Source: Caldisericia bacterium
GTDB lineage: Bacteria; Caldisericota; Caldisericia; UBA6126
Assembly (NCBI GenBank): GCA_028708485.1
Contig: JAQVYZ010000006.1
Coordinates: 1 to 12,119 of the forward strand
Reading direction: 5' to 3'
Length of the DNA: 12,119 nt
The notes beneath the pieces were generated by a model. The model had not been told where the DNA came from, ran no database searches, and worked only from the letters and a program-made list of their open reading frames with translations. The position numbers and the translations under genes were made by a program. Shown here in pieces: positions 1 to 7,206 of this stretch. Position 1 is the stretch's first letter, and each line of letters starts with the position of its first letter.

Positions 1-305
1 TTGCGATTATTGAGACTGGTGGAAAGCAGTTTAAAGTAGCTGAATGTTCTTTGATTAAAATTGAAAAATTAAACAAAGAAGCAGGGGATAAGATAGAATT
101 TATCCCTTTATTAATAGAGAATGATTCAGTTATTTCTGATCCAAAGATTTTAAATCAATGTAAAGTTCAAGGTTCTGTGGTGAAAAATGGTCTTCACAAA
201 AAAATCGATGTATTTTTTTACCGCAATAAAACCAATGAACATCGAAGATTAGGACATCGTCAACCATTTACTGAAATAAAAATTGAAAAAATTATCGGGG
301 GATAA
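1..305 (+). CDS. rplU: 50S ribosomal protein L21, 5' end cut by window edge
   Basis: Component of the large ribosomal subunit that binds 23S rRNA. The reading frame is open from base 3 and reads AIIETGGKQFKV, the conserved L21 N-terminus (normally M-Y/F-AIIETGGKQ), so only about two residues lie off the window. The C-terminal part reads RRLGHRQPFTEIKIEKI, matching the family signature in which GHRQP(Y/F)T is nearly invariant. Visible length is 100 residues plus stop, in line with the usual 102-104. The TTG at 51 is not the start, because homology runs through it. The gene is followed after 6 nt by a metabolic GTPase gene. In most bacteria rplU is followed by rpmA (L27), often with a small protease gene between; that partner is absent here. 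The first codon and any upstream leader are not visible. Confidence 0.96.
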   Translation, partial: AIIETGGKQFKVAECSLIKIEKLNKEAGDKIEFIPLLIENDSVISDPKILNQCKVQGSVVKNGLHKKIDVFFYRNKTNEHRRLGHRQPFTEIKIEKIIGG

Positions 306-311
306 AACGTG

Positions 312-1628
312 ATGAAAAAAAATGTATTGATTATGGGTGCAGCTGGAAGAGATTTTCACAATTTTAATGTATATTTTCGTGATAATGAAGCCTATGAAGT
401 TAAAGCTTTTACGGCCACACAAATTCCTAATATTGACGACAGGAAGTACCCAAAAGAACTTGCCGGAACATTATATCCAAAAGGAATTTCTATATTTCCA
501 GAAGAAGAACTGGCTGAATTAATCAAAAAACTAACCATTCATGTAGTTGTTTTCGCCTATTCTGACCAGCCACATGAAGTAGTCATGAATAAAGCCTCTT
601 TAGTGAATGCAGCCGGAGCAGATTTTTGGTTGATGGGCTATAATCAAACTGCGTTGCGTTCCACAAAACCGGTTATCTCTGTTTGTGCCGTTAGAACAGG
701 ATCCGGGAAAAGCCAGACCAGCCGTAAAATAGTGAAGATCTTGACTGCAATGGGAAAAAAGGTTGTTGCCATCCGTCACCCGATGCCTTATGGCAATCTA
801 GCAGAGCAAGCGGTACAGCGTTTTGCCACGCTCGAAGACCTAAAAAAACATAAATGCACGATTGAAGAAATGGAAGAGTATGAACCATATATTGCGATGA
901 AAGCAATCATTTATGCCGGAGTGGATTATGAAAAAATTCTTCGCTCCGCAGAAAAAGAAGCTGATATAATATTATGGGACGGTGGAAACAATGATATCCC
1001 ATTTTATTTTTCTGACCTAAAATTTGTCGTAGCAGATCCGACCAGACCTTATCATGAAATTTCGTATTATCCTGGCGAAACCAATATTCGTATGGCTGAC
1101 TATATCATTATCAACAAAGAAGATTCTGCCAACCTGGAAGACATCATGGTTGTCCGGGAAAATTGCATGGCAGTGAATCCAAAAGCGATCATCATTGATG
1201 GCGTTTCTCCGATTTTTGTAGAGAATCCTGAGATCATACAAGGTAAAAAAGTGCTTGTAATCGAAGACGGTCCGACTCTCACTCATGGTGAGTTATCTAT
1301 TGGCGCTGGTTATCTCGCCGCTAAGAAATGGGGTGCTCAAATCGTCGATCCAAGACCCTATACCGTCGGCTCCATCAAGGAAGCTTACACAAAGTACCCA
1401 CAGATTGAAGAGCTCATTCCCGCTCTGGGTTACAGCGATAAACAGATTAAAGAGTTGGAAGATACTGTCAATGCCGCTAAAGATATTGATGCGGTCGTCA
1501 TTGGCACTCCTATTGATCTTCGCAGAATCATTAAAATCAAGAAACCTTCTGTTAGGGTTTACTACGAATTAGAAGAAATTGGCGAACCAAAATTAGAGGA
1601 TATTTTAAAACAGAAATTTGGAAAGTAG
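312..1628 (+). CDS. cyclic 2,3-diphosphoglycerate synthetase-family P-loop GTPase, bacterial homologue
   Basis: In methanogenic archaea the named family member makes cyclic 2,3-diphosphoglycerate from 2,3-diphosphoglycerate and ATP. Bacterial members are annotated by homology and I know of no proven role. From ATG 312 the protein has 438 residues, slightly shorter than archaeal cPGS (about 460). It has an N-terminal Rossmann-like motif (GAAGRDFHN, residues 9-17), a Walker A loop (RTGSGKSQ, 128-135), an acidic WDGGNND block (222-228), an NKED motif (268-271) resembling the NKxD guanine-specificity signature, and the family signature EDGPTLTHG (318-326). It is cytoplasmic, with no signal peptide or membrane span. 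A GTG at 309 is an in-frame alternative start; a G-rich stretch at 297-302 could serve either as ribosome binding site, and ATG is preferred. Argon F lies 9 nt downstream (ornithine carbamoyltransferase), hinting at carbamoyl-phosphate or arginine metabolism rather than osmolyte synthesis; this is inference. Confidence 0.85.
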   Translation: MKKNVLIMGAAGRDFHNFNVYFRDNEAYEVKAFTATQIPNIDDRKYPKELAGTLYPKGISIFPEEELAELIKKLTIHVVVFAYSDQPHEVVMNKASLVNAAGADFWLMGYNQTALRSTKPVISVCAVRTGSGKSQTSRKIVKILTAMGKKVVAIRHPMPYGNLAEQAVQRFATLEDLKKHKCTIEEMEEYEPYIAMKAIIYAGVDYEKILRSAEKEADIILWDGGNNDIPFYFSDLKFVVADPTRPYHEISYYPGETNIRMADYIIINKEDSANLEDIMVVRENCMAVNPKAIIIDGVSPIFVENPEIIQGKKVLVIEDGPTLTHGELSIGAGYLAAKKWGAQIVDPRPYTVGSIKEAYTKYPQIEELIPALGYSDKQIKELEDTVNAAKDIDAVVIGTPIDLRRIIKIKKPSVRVYYELEEIGEPKLEDILKQKFGK

Positions 1629-1637
1629 GATGAAAAA

Positions 1638-2573
1638 ATGCCGGAAAAATTGAAAGGGAAAAATTTTATATCCATCCATGATCTGACTGCAGAAGAAGTG
1701 CAGTTCGTTTTTGATACTACCAAATTACTCAAAATAGAAGAAAGAATGGGTATCCGTCGTCCTATCCTTAAAGATAAAACATTAGGCATGATTTTCCAGA
1801 AATCTTCAACTCGCACCCGAGTATCCTTTGAAATCGGAATGAATCAGATGGGCGGAAAAGCTATTTTCCTCAGTAGTAATGATATACAACTGAACAGGGG
1901 GGAGACAGTGGCTGACACTGCCAGAGTGTTAAGCAGGTATCTCGATGGTATCATGGCCAGAGTATTTGGGCACGACACAATACTCGACCTGGCGAAGTAC
2001 AGCTCCGTTCCTGTCATTAATGGTCTTTCTGACTTTTTACACCCCTGCCAGGCTATAGCAGATTTTTATACGATGCTTGAGAAAAACGGAAAACTACAAG
2101 GTCTTCGCTTAGTCTATGTGGGCGACAGCAATAATGTCAGCAATTCACTAATGATGGCCGCAGCTAAAACTGGTGTTCATATCACGATCTGTTCTCCTCA
2201 AGGCTTCGCTCCAAGTGATATCATTATGAATTGGTATAATCAGGATGCTCCCTCTACAGGATCTACCTTCCATTTTACTCCTGACCCGATCGAAGCAGTC
2301 AAAGACGCTGATTTCATCTATACGGATGTCTGGGCTTCCATGGGGCAGGAAGCTGAAACAGAAAAACGCCGTCAGATTTTCAAACCCTACCAGATCAATA
2401 ATACATTACTTCAAAACGCTCCCTCTCATTGCCTTGTCCTGCATTGTCTTCCTGCTCACAGAGGAGATGAAATTACGGATGAAGTCATGGATGGACATCA
2501 CTCCATCGTATTCGATGAAGCTGAGAACAGGCTTCATGCACAAAAAGCTATTATGGCTTTACTAATGCAATAA
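1638..2573 (+). CDS. argF: ornithine carbamoyltransferase
   Basis: Transfers carbamoyl from carbamoyl phosphate to ornithine, giving citrulline and phosphate; the reverse reaction is used in arginine fermentation. The 311 residues match the usual 305-335. Visible motifs are the carbamoyl-phosphate loop STRTR (57-61), HPCQ (135-138), the ornithine-side SMG loop in DVWASMGQE (230-238), and HCLPAHRG (269-276) with the catalytic cysteine C270. The SMG and HCLP motifs favour ornithine carbamoyltransferase over aspartate carbamoyltransferase. The ATG has an AGGA-type ribosome binding site at 1627-1630 with 7-nt spacing, overlapping the stop of the upstream GTPase gene. No arginine deiminase, carbamate kinase, argG or argH is seen in the window, so the sequence alone does not tell whether it acts in biosynthesis or catabolism. 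Putrescine or another amine as acceptor cannot be fully excluded. Confidence 0.94.
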   Translation: MPEKLKGKNFISIHDLTAEEVQFVFDTTKLLKIEERMGIRRPILKDKTLGMIFQKSSTRTRVSFEIGMNQMGGKAIFLSSNDIQLNRGETVADTARVLSRYLDGIMARVFGHDTILDLAKYSSVPVINGLSDFLHPCQAIADFYTMLEKNGKLQGLRLVYVGDSNNVSNSLMMAAAKTGVHITICSPQGFAPSDIIMNWYNQDAPSTGSTFHFTPDPIEAVKDADFIYTDVWASMGQEAETEKRRQIFKPYQINNTLLQNAPSHCLVLHCLPAHRGDEITDEVMDGHHSIVFDEAENRLHAQKAIMALLMQ

Positions 2574-2575
2574 CA

Positions 2576-4117
2576 ATGTACCTGCAAGGGAGCCAGGATT
2601 CCCATCAATTAGATTTGGATGCAGCATCCAAATGCAACCTGAGCTCCCTTTTTTTAATGAACAACGCTGCCAAAAGCGTTGTTAACACCATTCTTCAACA
2701 TCACAAACCCCTTGATGGACTGGTATTTCTATTAGCCGGACCAGGTAATAACGGTAACGATGCGATTATTACCGGAAACCAGCTTCATGCTGCTGGATTT
2801 CAAGTGGTTCTTTTTCTTTTCTTGCCGGAACGTTCGGCTCCTTCTTTTGCCTTTTTACGGGAAAACTACCCATACCCCCACTTCAACCTGGAGGATGATG
2901 ACCACTTTCAAACGTATACCCATCAACACAAACCAAGAGTTGTGGTTGATGGCTTGTTTGGGGTGGGATTAAGCAGACCTGTACCGGATTTCATTTCCAA
3001 GTTATGTATTTTTTTAAACCAATTGGATCCACGTCCTTCTGTCTATTCCGTGGATATACCTACTGGTATCTCAGCGGATACGGGACAGATTTTAGGCGAA
3101 GCTATTCGGGCTGATTTCACTGTCACTTTTGATACGTTAAAAAATGGTCATTTATTATTTCCCGGTAAAGAATTTTCCGGCAAGGTGCTGGTGAAAAAGA
3201 TTGGTTTCCCGGATAACTTAATCAGAGAGAACAGCCATGGATTCACTTTTCAAAATGAAGATGATTTTATCAAGATTGGATGGCTTCACCTGCCAAAAAG
3301 ATCAGAAAACTCCTACAAAGGTTCTTATGGTAAAGCTGGTATATTCGGTGGATCTAAAATGTATCCCGGCGCTTTGGCATTATGTACTGAAAGCTGTTTA
3401 CGCGTTGGAACGGGTTTAGTGTATGGCTTCTTCCCTGAAAATGAATCCACTTATATTAATCCTTTATTGCATCAAGAAGTCATCCGGATACCACTCTCAG
3501 AGTCCTCTTTAAAACAGCCAGAATCAGTTGCAGTAAAATTAAATCCTTTACGTGTATTTTGTATTGGTCCAGGCCTTGGAAGATTCTCTTCTTATTCAAC
3601 CTTGATGAAATACTTACTCGAGGTCCACCCCATTCCTTTGTTGATTGATGCAGATGGACTTTTTTATGTGCAATCCTTTCTTCCTCTTTTGAAACGGAAA
3701 ATGGTGATTCTAACCCCTCATCTAGGAGAGATGTCTCTCCTGACCAACTTATCTACGGTGGAAATACAGTCCGATCTTCTTTCTGTTGCATTACATTACG
3801 CTTCACTTTGGCATGTCATCATTGTTTTGAAATCAGCAACGACGATTGTAGCCCATCCGGATGGAAGGTATTATATCAATCCGATCAGTCAATCAGCTCT
3901 CGCGAAGGGAGGATCCGGAGACGTGTTAACCGGAATCATTTGCGGTTTGCTAGCCCAAAATACCGATCCATTCTGGGCATGCATATTAGGGGTGTATTTG
4001 CATAGCAAAGCTGCCCAATGCGCCTCTTCTAAACTTTCCAGCGTGAGCGTTTTGCCTTCCGATATTATTTTGGAAATTAACCAGATCTTTCTGGATTGGG
4101 AAAAAGCCCAACTATAA
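2576..4117 (+). CDS. nnr: bifunctional NAD(P)H-hydrate epimerase / ADP-dependent dehydratase
   Basis: Repairs damaged NADHX and NADPHX: the N-terminal YjeF-type half epimerises the hydrates and the C-terminal ribokinase-like half dehydrates the S form using ADP. Length 513 residues fits the fused form (about 490-520). Epimerase motifs are GPGNNGND (55-62, usually GPGNNGGDG), DGLFGVGLSRP (125-135) and VDIPTG (159-164). Dehydratase motifs are KAGIFGGS (253-260), GPGLG (331-335), DADG (358-361), TPHLGE (380-385) and the anion-hole block KGGSGDVLTG (444-453). The ATG is 2 nt after the argF stop with no evident Shine-Dalgarno, so translation probably depends on ribosomes finishing argF. Residues from about 7 to 31 align without gaps to the epimerase N-terminus as I remember it (ExMxxLD...LMENA), supporting this start over the in-frame ATG at 2657. 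A terminator-like hairpin lies in codons 4-27. The gene ends 7 nt before a strong terminator. Confidence 0.95.
   Translation: MYLQGSQDSHQLDLDAASKCNLSSLFLMNNAAKSVVNTILQHHKPLDGLVFLLAGPGNNGNDAIITGNQLHAAGFQVVLFLFLPERSAPSFAFLRENYPYPHFNLEDDDHFQTYTHQHKPRVVVDGLFGVGLSRPVPDFISKLCIFLNQLDPRPSVYSVDIPTGISADTGQILGEAIRADFTVTFDTLKNGHLLFPGKEFSGKVLVKKIGFPDNLIRENSHGFTFQNEDDFIKIGWLHLPKRSENSYKGSYGKAGIFGGSKMYPGALALCTESCLRVGTGLVYGFFPENESTYINPLLHQEVIRIPLSESSLKQPESVAVKLNPLRVFCIGPGLGRFSSYSTLMKYLLEVHPIPLLIDADGLFYVQSFLPLLKRKMVILTPHLGEMSLLTNLSTVEIQSDLLSVALHYASLWHVIIVLKSATTIVAHPDGRYYINPISQSALAKGGSGDVLTGIICGLLAQNTDPFWACILGVYLHSKAAQCASSKLSSVSVLPSDIILEINQIFLDWEKAQL
2586..2655 (+). terminator. terminator-like hairpin inside the start of nnr (candidate attenuator)
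   Basis: Outer arms AAGGGAGC (2586-2593) and GCTCCCTT (2643-2650) are perfectly complementary, then AGG (2595-2597) can pair with CCT (2638-2640) across a small internal loop. A second hairpin nested inside has arms TTTGGATGC (2614-2622) and GCATCCAAA (2624-2632), perfectly complementary over 9 bases. The outer 3' arm runs straight into seven T (2649-2655). This is the layout of an intrinsic terminator but it sits within codons 4-27 of nnr. Ribosomes translating the start of nnr would open it; untranslated RNA could fold and stop transcription. Function is inference; the pairing is seen directly. Folding energy was not computed. Confidence 0.4.
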
Positions 4118-4124
4118 ATATCAA

Positions 4125-4179
4125 TATCCATTAAAAAAGGCGGGCTGAGAATTTCTCAGCCCGCCTTTTTTAATGGATA
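4125..4179. terminator. bidirectional intrinsic terminator between convergent operons
   Basis: A perfect inverted repeat with 26-base arms (4125-4150 and 4154-4179) and a three-base loop. The inner 12 bp (4139-4150 with 4154-4165) are GC-rich, and six T follow the stem on the plus strand (4166-4171) with six A mirrored at 4133-4138, giving a T tract on the minus strand too. It fills almost the whole 65-nt gap between the nnr stop (4117) and the stop of the NHL-repeat gene on the opposite strand (4183), so it can end both transcripts. Confidence 0.95.
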
Positions 4180-4182
4180 ACT

Positions 4183-7182
4183 TTATTTCAAATCAGGATT
4201 AGGATAGGTCATTGTAATAGTCTGCGTAGAAGCTTCCCAATCTACCTTAAACTCAAATGTTTCAGCAACAAAACGCAAAGGCAAGAAGGTTCTACCGCTA
4301 CGAATCATCGGAGACAGTGGTTTATCAGGATCAATTTTAACATTTTTACCGTTTACGATGGCATTAGGCTTGCCAATCCATAGTGTTAAAGAGATTTTCC
4401 CTTTTTTAATATCAACTCTTTGTTCCTTCGCTTCATAAGCTACCTCCGCTCCAATCGCTTCCGCTATAGCACGAAGAGGAACCAAGGTTCTACTGGAAGC
4501 AGAGTCTATAAAGGGAGGTGCATCTAACGCTACAGGGTCAGTATTAACCGTCATCACATTACTGCCAATTCTGAGTTTGATAATCGTTTTCTCAATATAA
4601 TTCACAACCCAAGTTTTTTCATTCTTATTGCCTGCTTTATCTGTAGCAGAAATCGTGATAGTATTGGGACCAATTTTGAGAATAAAAGTATAAGTAAATG
4701 AACCATCTTCATTGACTATTGCAGGATTAGCATTCACCAATACGGTCGCTTGAGGTTCTGTTTTGCCTTTAATCAACAGATTCTTCTCAAAAACCGGATC
4801 GGGGAGTTCTTCAATTTCAAGGATAGGGGGTATTGTATCACTGGCTTCAATAATGAAATCAAGTCCTTTTTTCTCCTTGTAGGAAACTTCCATTCCCTTT
4901 TCTGTTTTAATATCGATCTTATCTAATACCATTTTCACGTTGCCGGCTTTTTTTGCTTTCCATATAATAGTGAAGAGAGCTCCATCCCCCTCTACTATTT
5001 CATTTTTAGAAGAAATAGAGGAAAAACTCAATAAACCATTAGATGCTAATGGCGTTCTCAGCTGAAATCCCTTTTTAGATAGAAATGGTGAGACAGTAAT
5101 TTTATCAAACTCGATCAGATTCTCCGGATATTCGATTCCCACCATTATTTGAGTAAAAAGATTCATATCTTTTCCATTGAGAGCGATTTCAAACGTGTCC
5201 CCTTCTGAAATCTTCTCTTTCATTTGTTCTAGGGAAAAAACGGCATTGGTCTCTTTTGGTTTTGGACCGGAAGGAGGTACTGCCGTATCATCTTCTAAAA
5301 CAAGAATTGTGCTGTGTAAACAGTCGGAAACATATAGTTTTCCAGTATCATCCATCACCACTAAAGTTAATCCAGCCCAATTCATATTGGAATTCCAGAT
5401 GAGTTCACCATTCTGAGTAAACTTTTGGATTCTACCGTTATTGGTTTCAGCCACATAAATATTGTTATCACCATCTACACAAACTCCTTGCGGAGATGAT
5501 AATTCGCCATCACCGCTGCCAGACATGCCAATTTTTGTAATCAATTCACCATCTGGAGTGATAGAGTGAACTTCATCGGAACCAGTTAAAGCGACAAAAT
5601 AGTTGCCATCACTGTCAATATCAGTGCCAACCGGCCAAGTCCCTTCTAAAGGGATCACATTTAATTCAGTTTCCATTTCATCGGCAATATCAATAATTTC
5701 TATCAGGGATAAAGTGGATTGACGGGAGTTAACGACCAACAAGTTACCGTCTTCATCTAATGCTAAACCTTGGGGACTGGAAAAAGACTCATCGATTGTT
5801 ATAAAAGGCTCTAATTCAGGTGTAAAAACCTGTAATACATTCAATTCCACATCCGAAACATATAAATATCCCTGATCGTCTAAAATGATATCGGTTGGGC
5901 TATAGAATTCACCTAATCGGATCGACTGGCTTGTTATGACCTTACCGACGTTTTGATCAAAGCTATAATCATCATTAAAAATACTGACCGTGTGATAATT
6001 ACTATTGCCAACATATATCTTGCCTTCGGGAGAGACTCTAACTCCCTGAGGATTTGAAAGAATCCCTTCAGGTAAAGCTTGTTTACCATAATAGTACCCA
6101 TATAACAAAACATTGGTTTGTATAGCGCCAAGATATTCTTTTTTATCAGAGAAAACAATGACTTTATTTACAATACCATCGATGCAGTAGATTTTTCCAT
6201 TTTTAGCATATACCGCCGTAGGCAAAATAGTATCCTTGTTTTCAATGACTTTGCCAGTAGGCTGACTGCAAATTGTATCAATGAATTTTAAGGGTTTTTT
6301 GGTATCATTGTTTATTTCAAATTGACGAACACCTCTGTTTTGAGAGGAAAAAGTGGAGACATAAAGATGATTACCGTCAATTGCTATTCCGGTAATCAGG
6401 CTATCCATGGTGTCTTGATTAGAATCTCCTAAGAAAGCTTGTCCTATGAAATCCCCTGTGTTGGTAAACTTTAAAATCTGCGATATACCGGCAGCATAAT
6501 TATTTTTGATAGCATAAACCGTTTGGTTGCTGTCTATAGCAACACTGCAGAAGCCGGACATTTCTGAATCCCCAGGTATTGCTTCATCAGCATCACTGAA
6601 TTCTTTGCTGTAATTACCATCCTGAGTATACACTTTAATCCCATTGACAAAATCAGTAATGATATATTCATTGCTGGATAAAACCGCTATCCCTGAGGGA
6701 GTGTGCAATTGATTTGGCGAAGAACCTTTTGACCCAAAGGCTCTAATAAATTTGCCATCTTTTGAAAAAACACTAATCTTTCCTAAATAGCTATCTACAG
6801 CAATAAACTGATCGTTTTTATCAATGACAAAACTGGTTAAGTACTGAAAAGCTCCGTCATTCGATCCGATAGAACCAAAATTACCAGTGGATTTCAGATC
6901 ATTTCCAAAAATCTCAATCTGGGATTCTGCACTGTCACCAACAAAAATGTTTCCCCCATCATCCACCGCCAATCCTTGTTGATACATAGGAAGGAATTGG
7001 GATCCATCCTGAGCTGCCATTCGAAAAATTCCAGGTTTTTCTGTTACCCCAATCACATGTTTAAGGGTAAGGTGTTCAGAAATTTTAACATCTTCCGTTT
7101 GTGCTGTTAATATTCCGAGTGAACTAAAAACAAACAATACACTTAAACACGCCACTAAAAGCGCATAAGATACCTTTTTCAT
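4183..7182 (-). CDS. secreted multidomain protein: NHL-repeat propellers, cohesin-like, Ig-like and copper-amine-oxidase-like stalk domains
   Basis: Residues 1-27 form a signal peptide (basic start, hydrophobic core, likely cleavage after LTA), so the 999-residue product is exported. Residues about 60-632 contain twelve NHL-type blades, each with a hydrophobic strand, D-x-x-G/N-x-(I/L)-(Y/F)-V and a (V/K)-x-F strand; clear ones begin near 116, 379, 430, 471 and 565. This number fits two six-bladed beta-propellers. About 647-780 looks cohesin-like (an I-x-Y-P-E-N-L-I-E-F strand, GDGALFTIIWKAKKAG). About 783-862 is a bacterial Ig-like domain ending NTITISATDKAGN. About 868-995 is a copper-amine-oxidase N-terminal-like domain with two copies of the R-T-(L/F)-(V/L)-P-L-R signature (898-904 and 964-970), a fold common in surface proteins of anaerobes. 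The start has AAGGAGG at 7188-7194, 5 nt away. It lies 24 nt after the protease gene and ends at the shared terminator. It shows no catalytic motif; binding or scaffold role is inferred. Confidence 0.85.
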   Translation of the reverse strand: MKKVSYALLVACLSVLFVFSSLGILTAQTEDVKISEHLTLKHVIGVTEKPGIFRMAAQDGSQFLPMYQQGLAVDDGGNIFVGDSAESQIEIFGNDLKSTGNFGSIGSNDGAFQYLTSFVIDKNDQFIAVDSYLGKISVFSKDGKFIRAFGSKGSSPNQLHTPSGIAVLSSNEYIITDFVNGIKVYTQDGNYSKEFSDADEAIPGDSEMSGFCSVAIDSNQTVYAIKNNYAAGISQILKFTNTGDFIGQAFLGDSNQDTMDSLITGIAIDGNHLYVSTFSSQNRGVRQFEINNDTKKPLKFIDTICSQPTGKVIENKDTILPTAVYAKNGKIYCIDGIVNKVIVFSDKKEYLGAIQTNVLLYGYYYGKQALPEGILSNPQGVRVSPEGKIYVGNSNYHTVSIFNDDYSFDQNVGKVITSQSIRLGEFYSPTDIILDDQGYLYVSDVELNVLQVFTPELEPFITIDESFSSPQGLALDEDGNLLVVNSRQSTLSLIEIIDIADEMETELNVIPLEGTWPVGTDIDSDGNYFVALTGSDEVHSITPDGELITKIGMSGSGDGELSSPQGVCVDGDNNIYVAETNNGRIQKFTQNGELIWNSNMNWAGLTLVVMDDTGKLYVSDCLHSTILVLEDDTAVPPSGPKPKETNAVFSLEQMKEKISEGDTFEIALNGKDMNLFTQIMVGIEYPENLIEFDKITVSPFLSKKGFQLRTPLASNGLLSFSSISSKNEIVEGDGALFTIIWKAKKAGNVKMVLDKIDIKTEKGMEVSYKEKKGLDFIIEASDTIPPILEIEELPDPVFEKNLLIKGKTEPQATVLVNANPAIVNEDGSFTYTFILKIGPNTITISATDKAGNKNEKTWVVNYIEKTIIKLRIGSNVMTVNTDPVALDAPPFIDSASSRTLVPLRAIAEAIGAEVAYEAKEQRVDIKKGKISLTLWIGKPNAIVNGKNVKIDPDKPLSPMIRSGRTFLPLRFVAETFEFKVDWEASTQTITMTYPNPDLK

Positions 7183-7206
7183 TATTGCCTCCTTGCAATT
7201 AATTTC

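Noticed and set aside
51..305. L21 as an 84-residue protein starting at TTG 51
   Set aside because: The frame continues upstream with the conserved AIIETGGKQF block, so the gene begins just before the window.
691..1286. Antisense open frames inside the cPGS-family gene
   Set aside because: Shadows of a well-supported coding region with no recognisable protein features.
1638..2573. Aspartate carbamoyltransferase or a knotted YgeW-type transcarbamylase
   Set aside because: The SMG loop and HCLP motif with the active-site Cys are those of ornithine carbamoyltransferase.
2576..2656. The nnr start placed at ATG 2657, leaving the hairpin as an ordinary argF terminator
   Set aside because: Residues 7-31 from ATG 2576 fit the epimerase N-terminal helix without gaps, and a start at 2657 would delete it.
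3889..4131. 80-residue antisense open frame over the end of nnr
   Set aside because: No family resemblance, no ribosome binding site, and it lies opposite the conserved KGGSGDVLTG region of a real gene.
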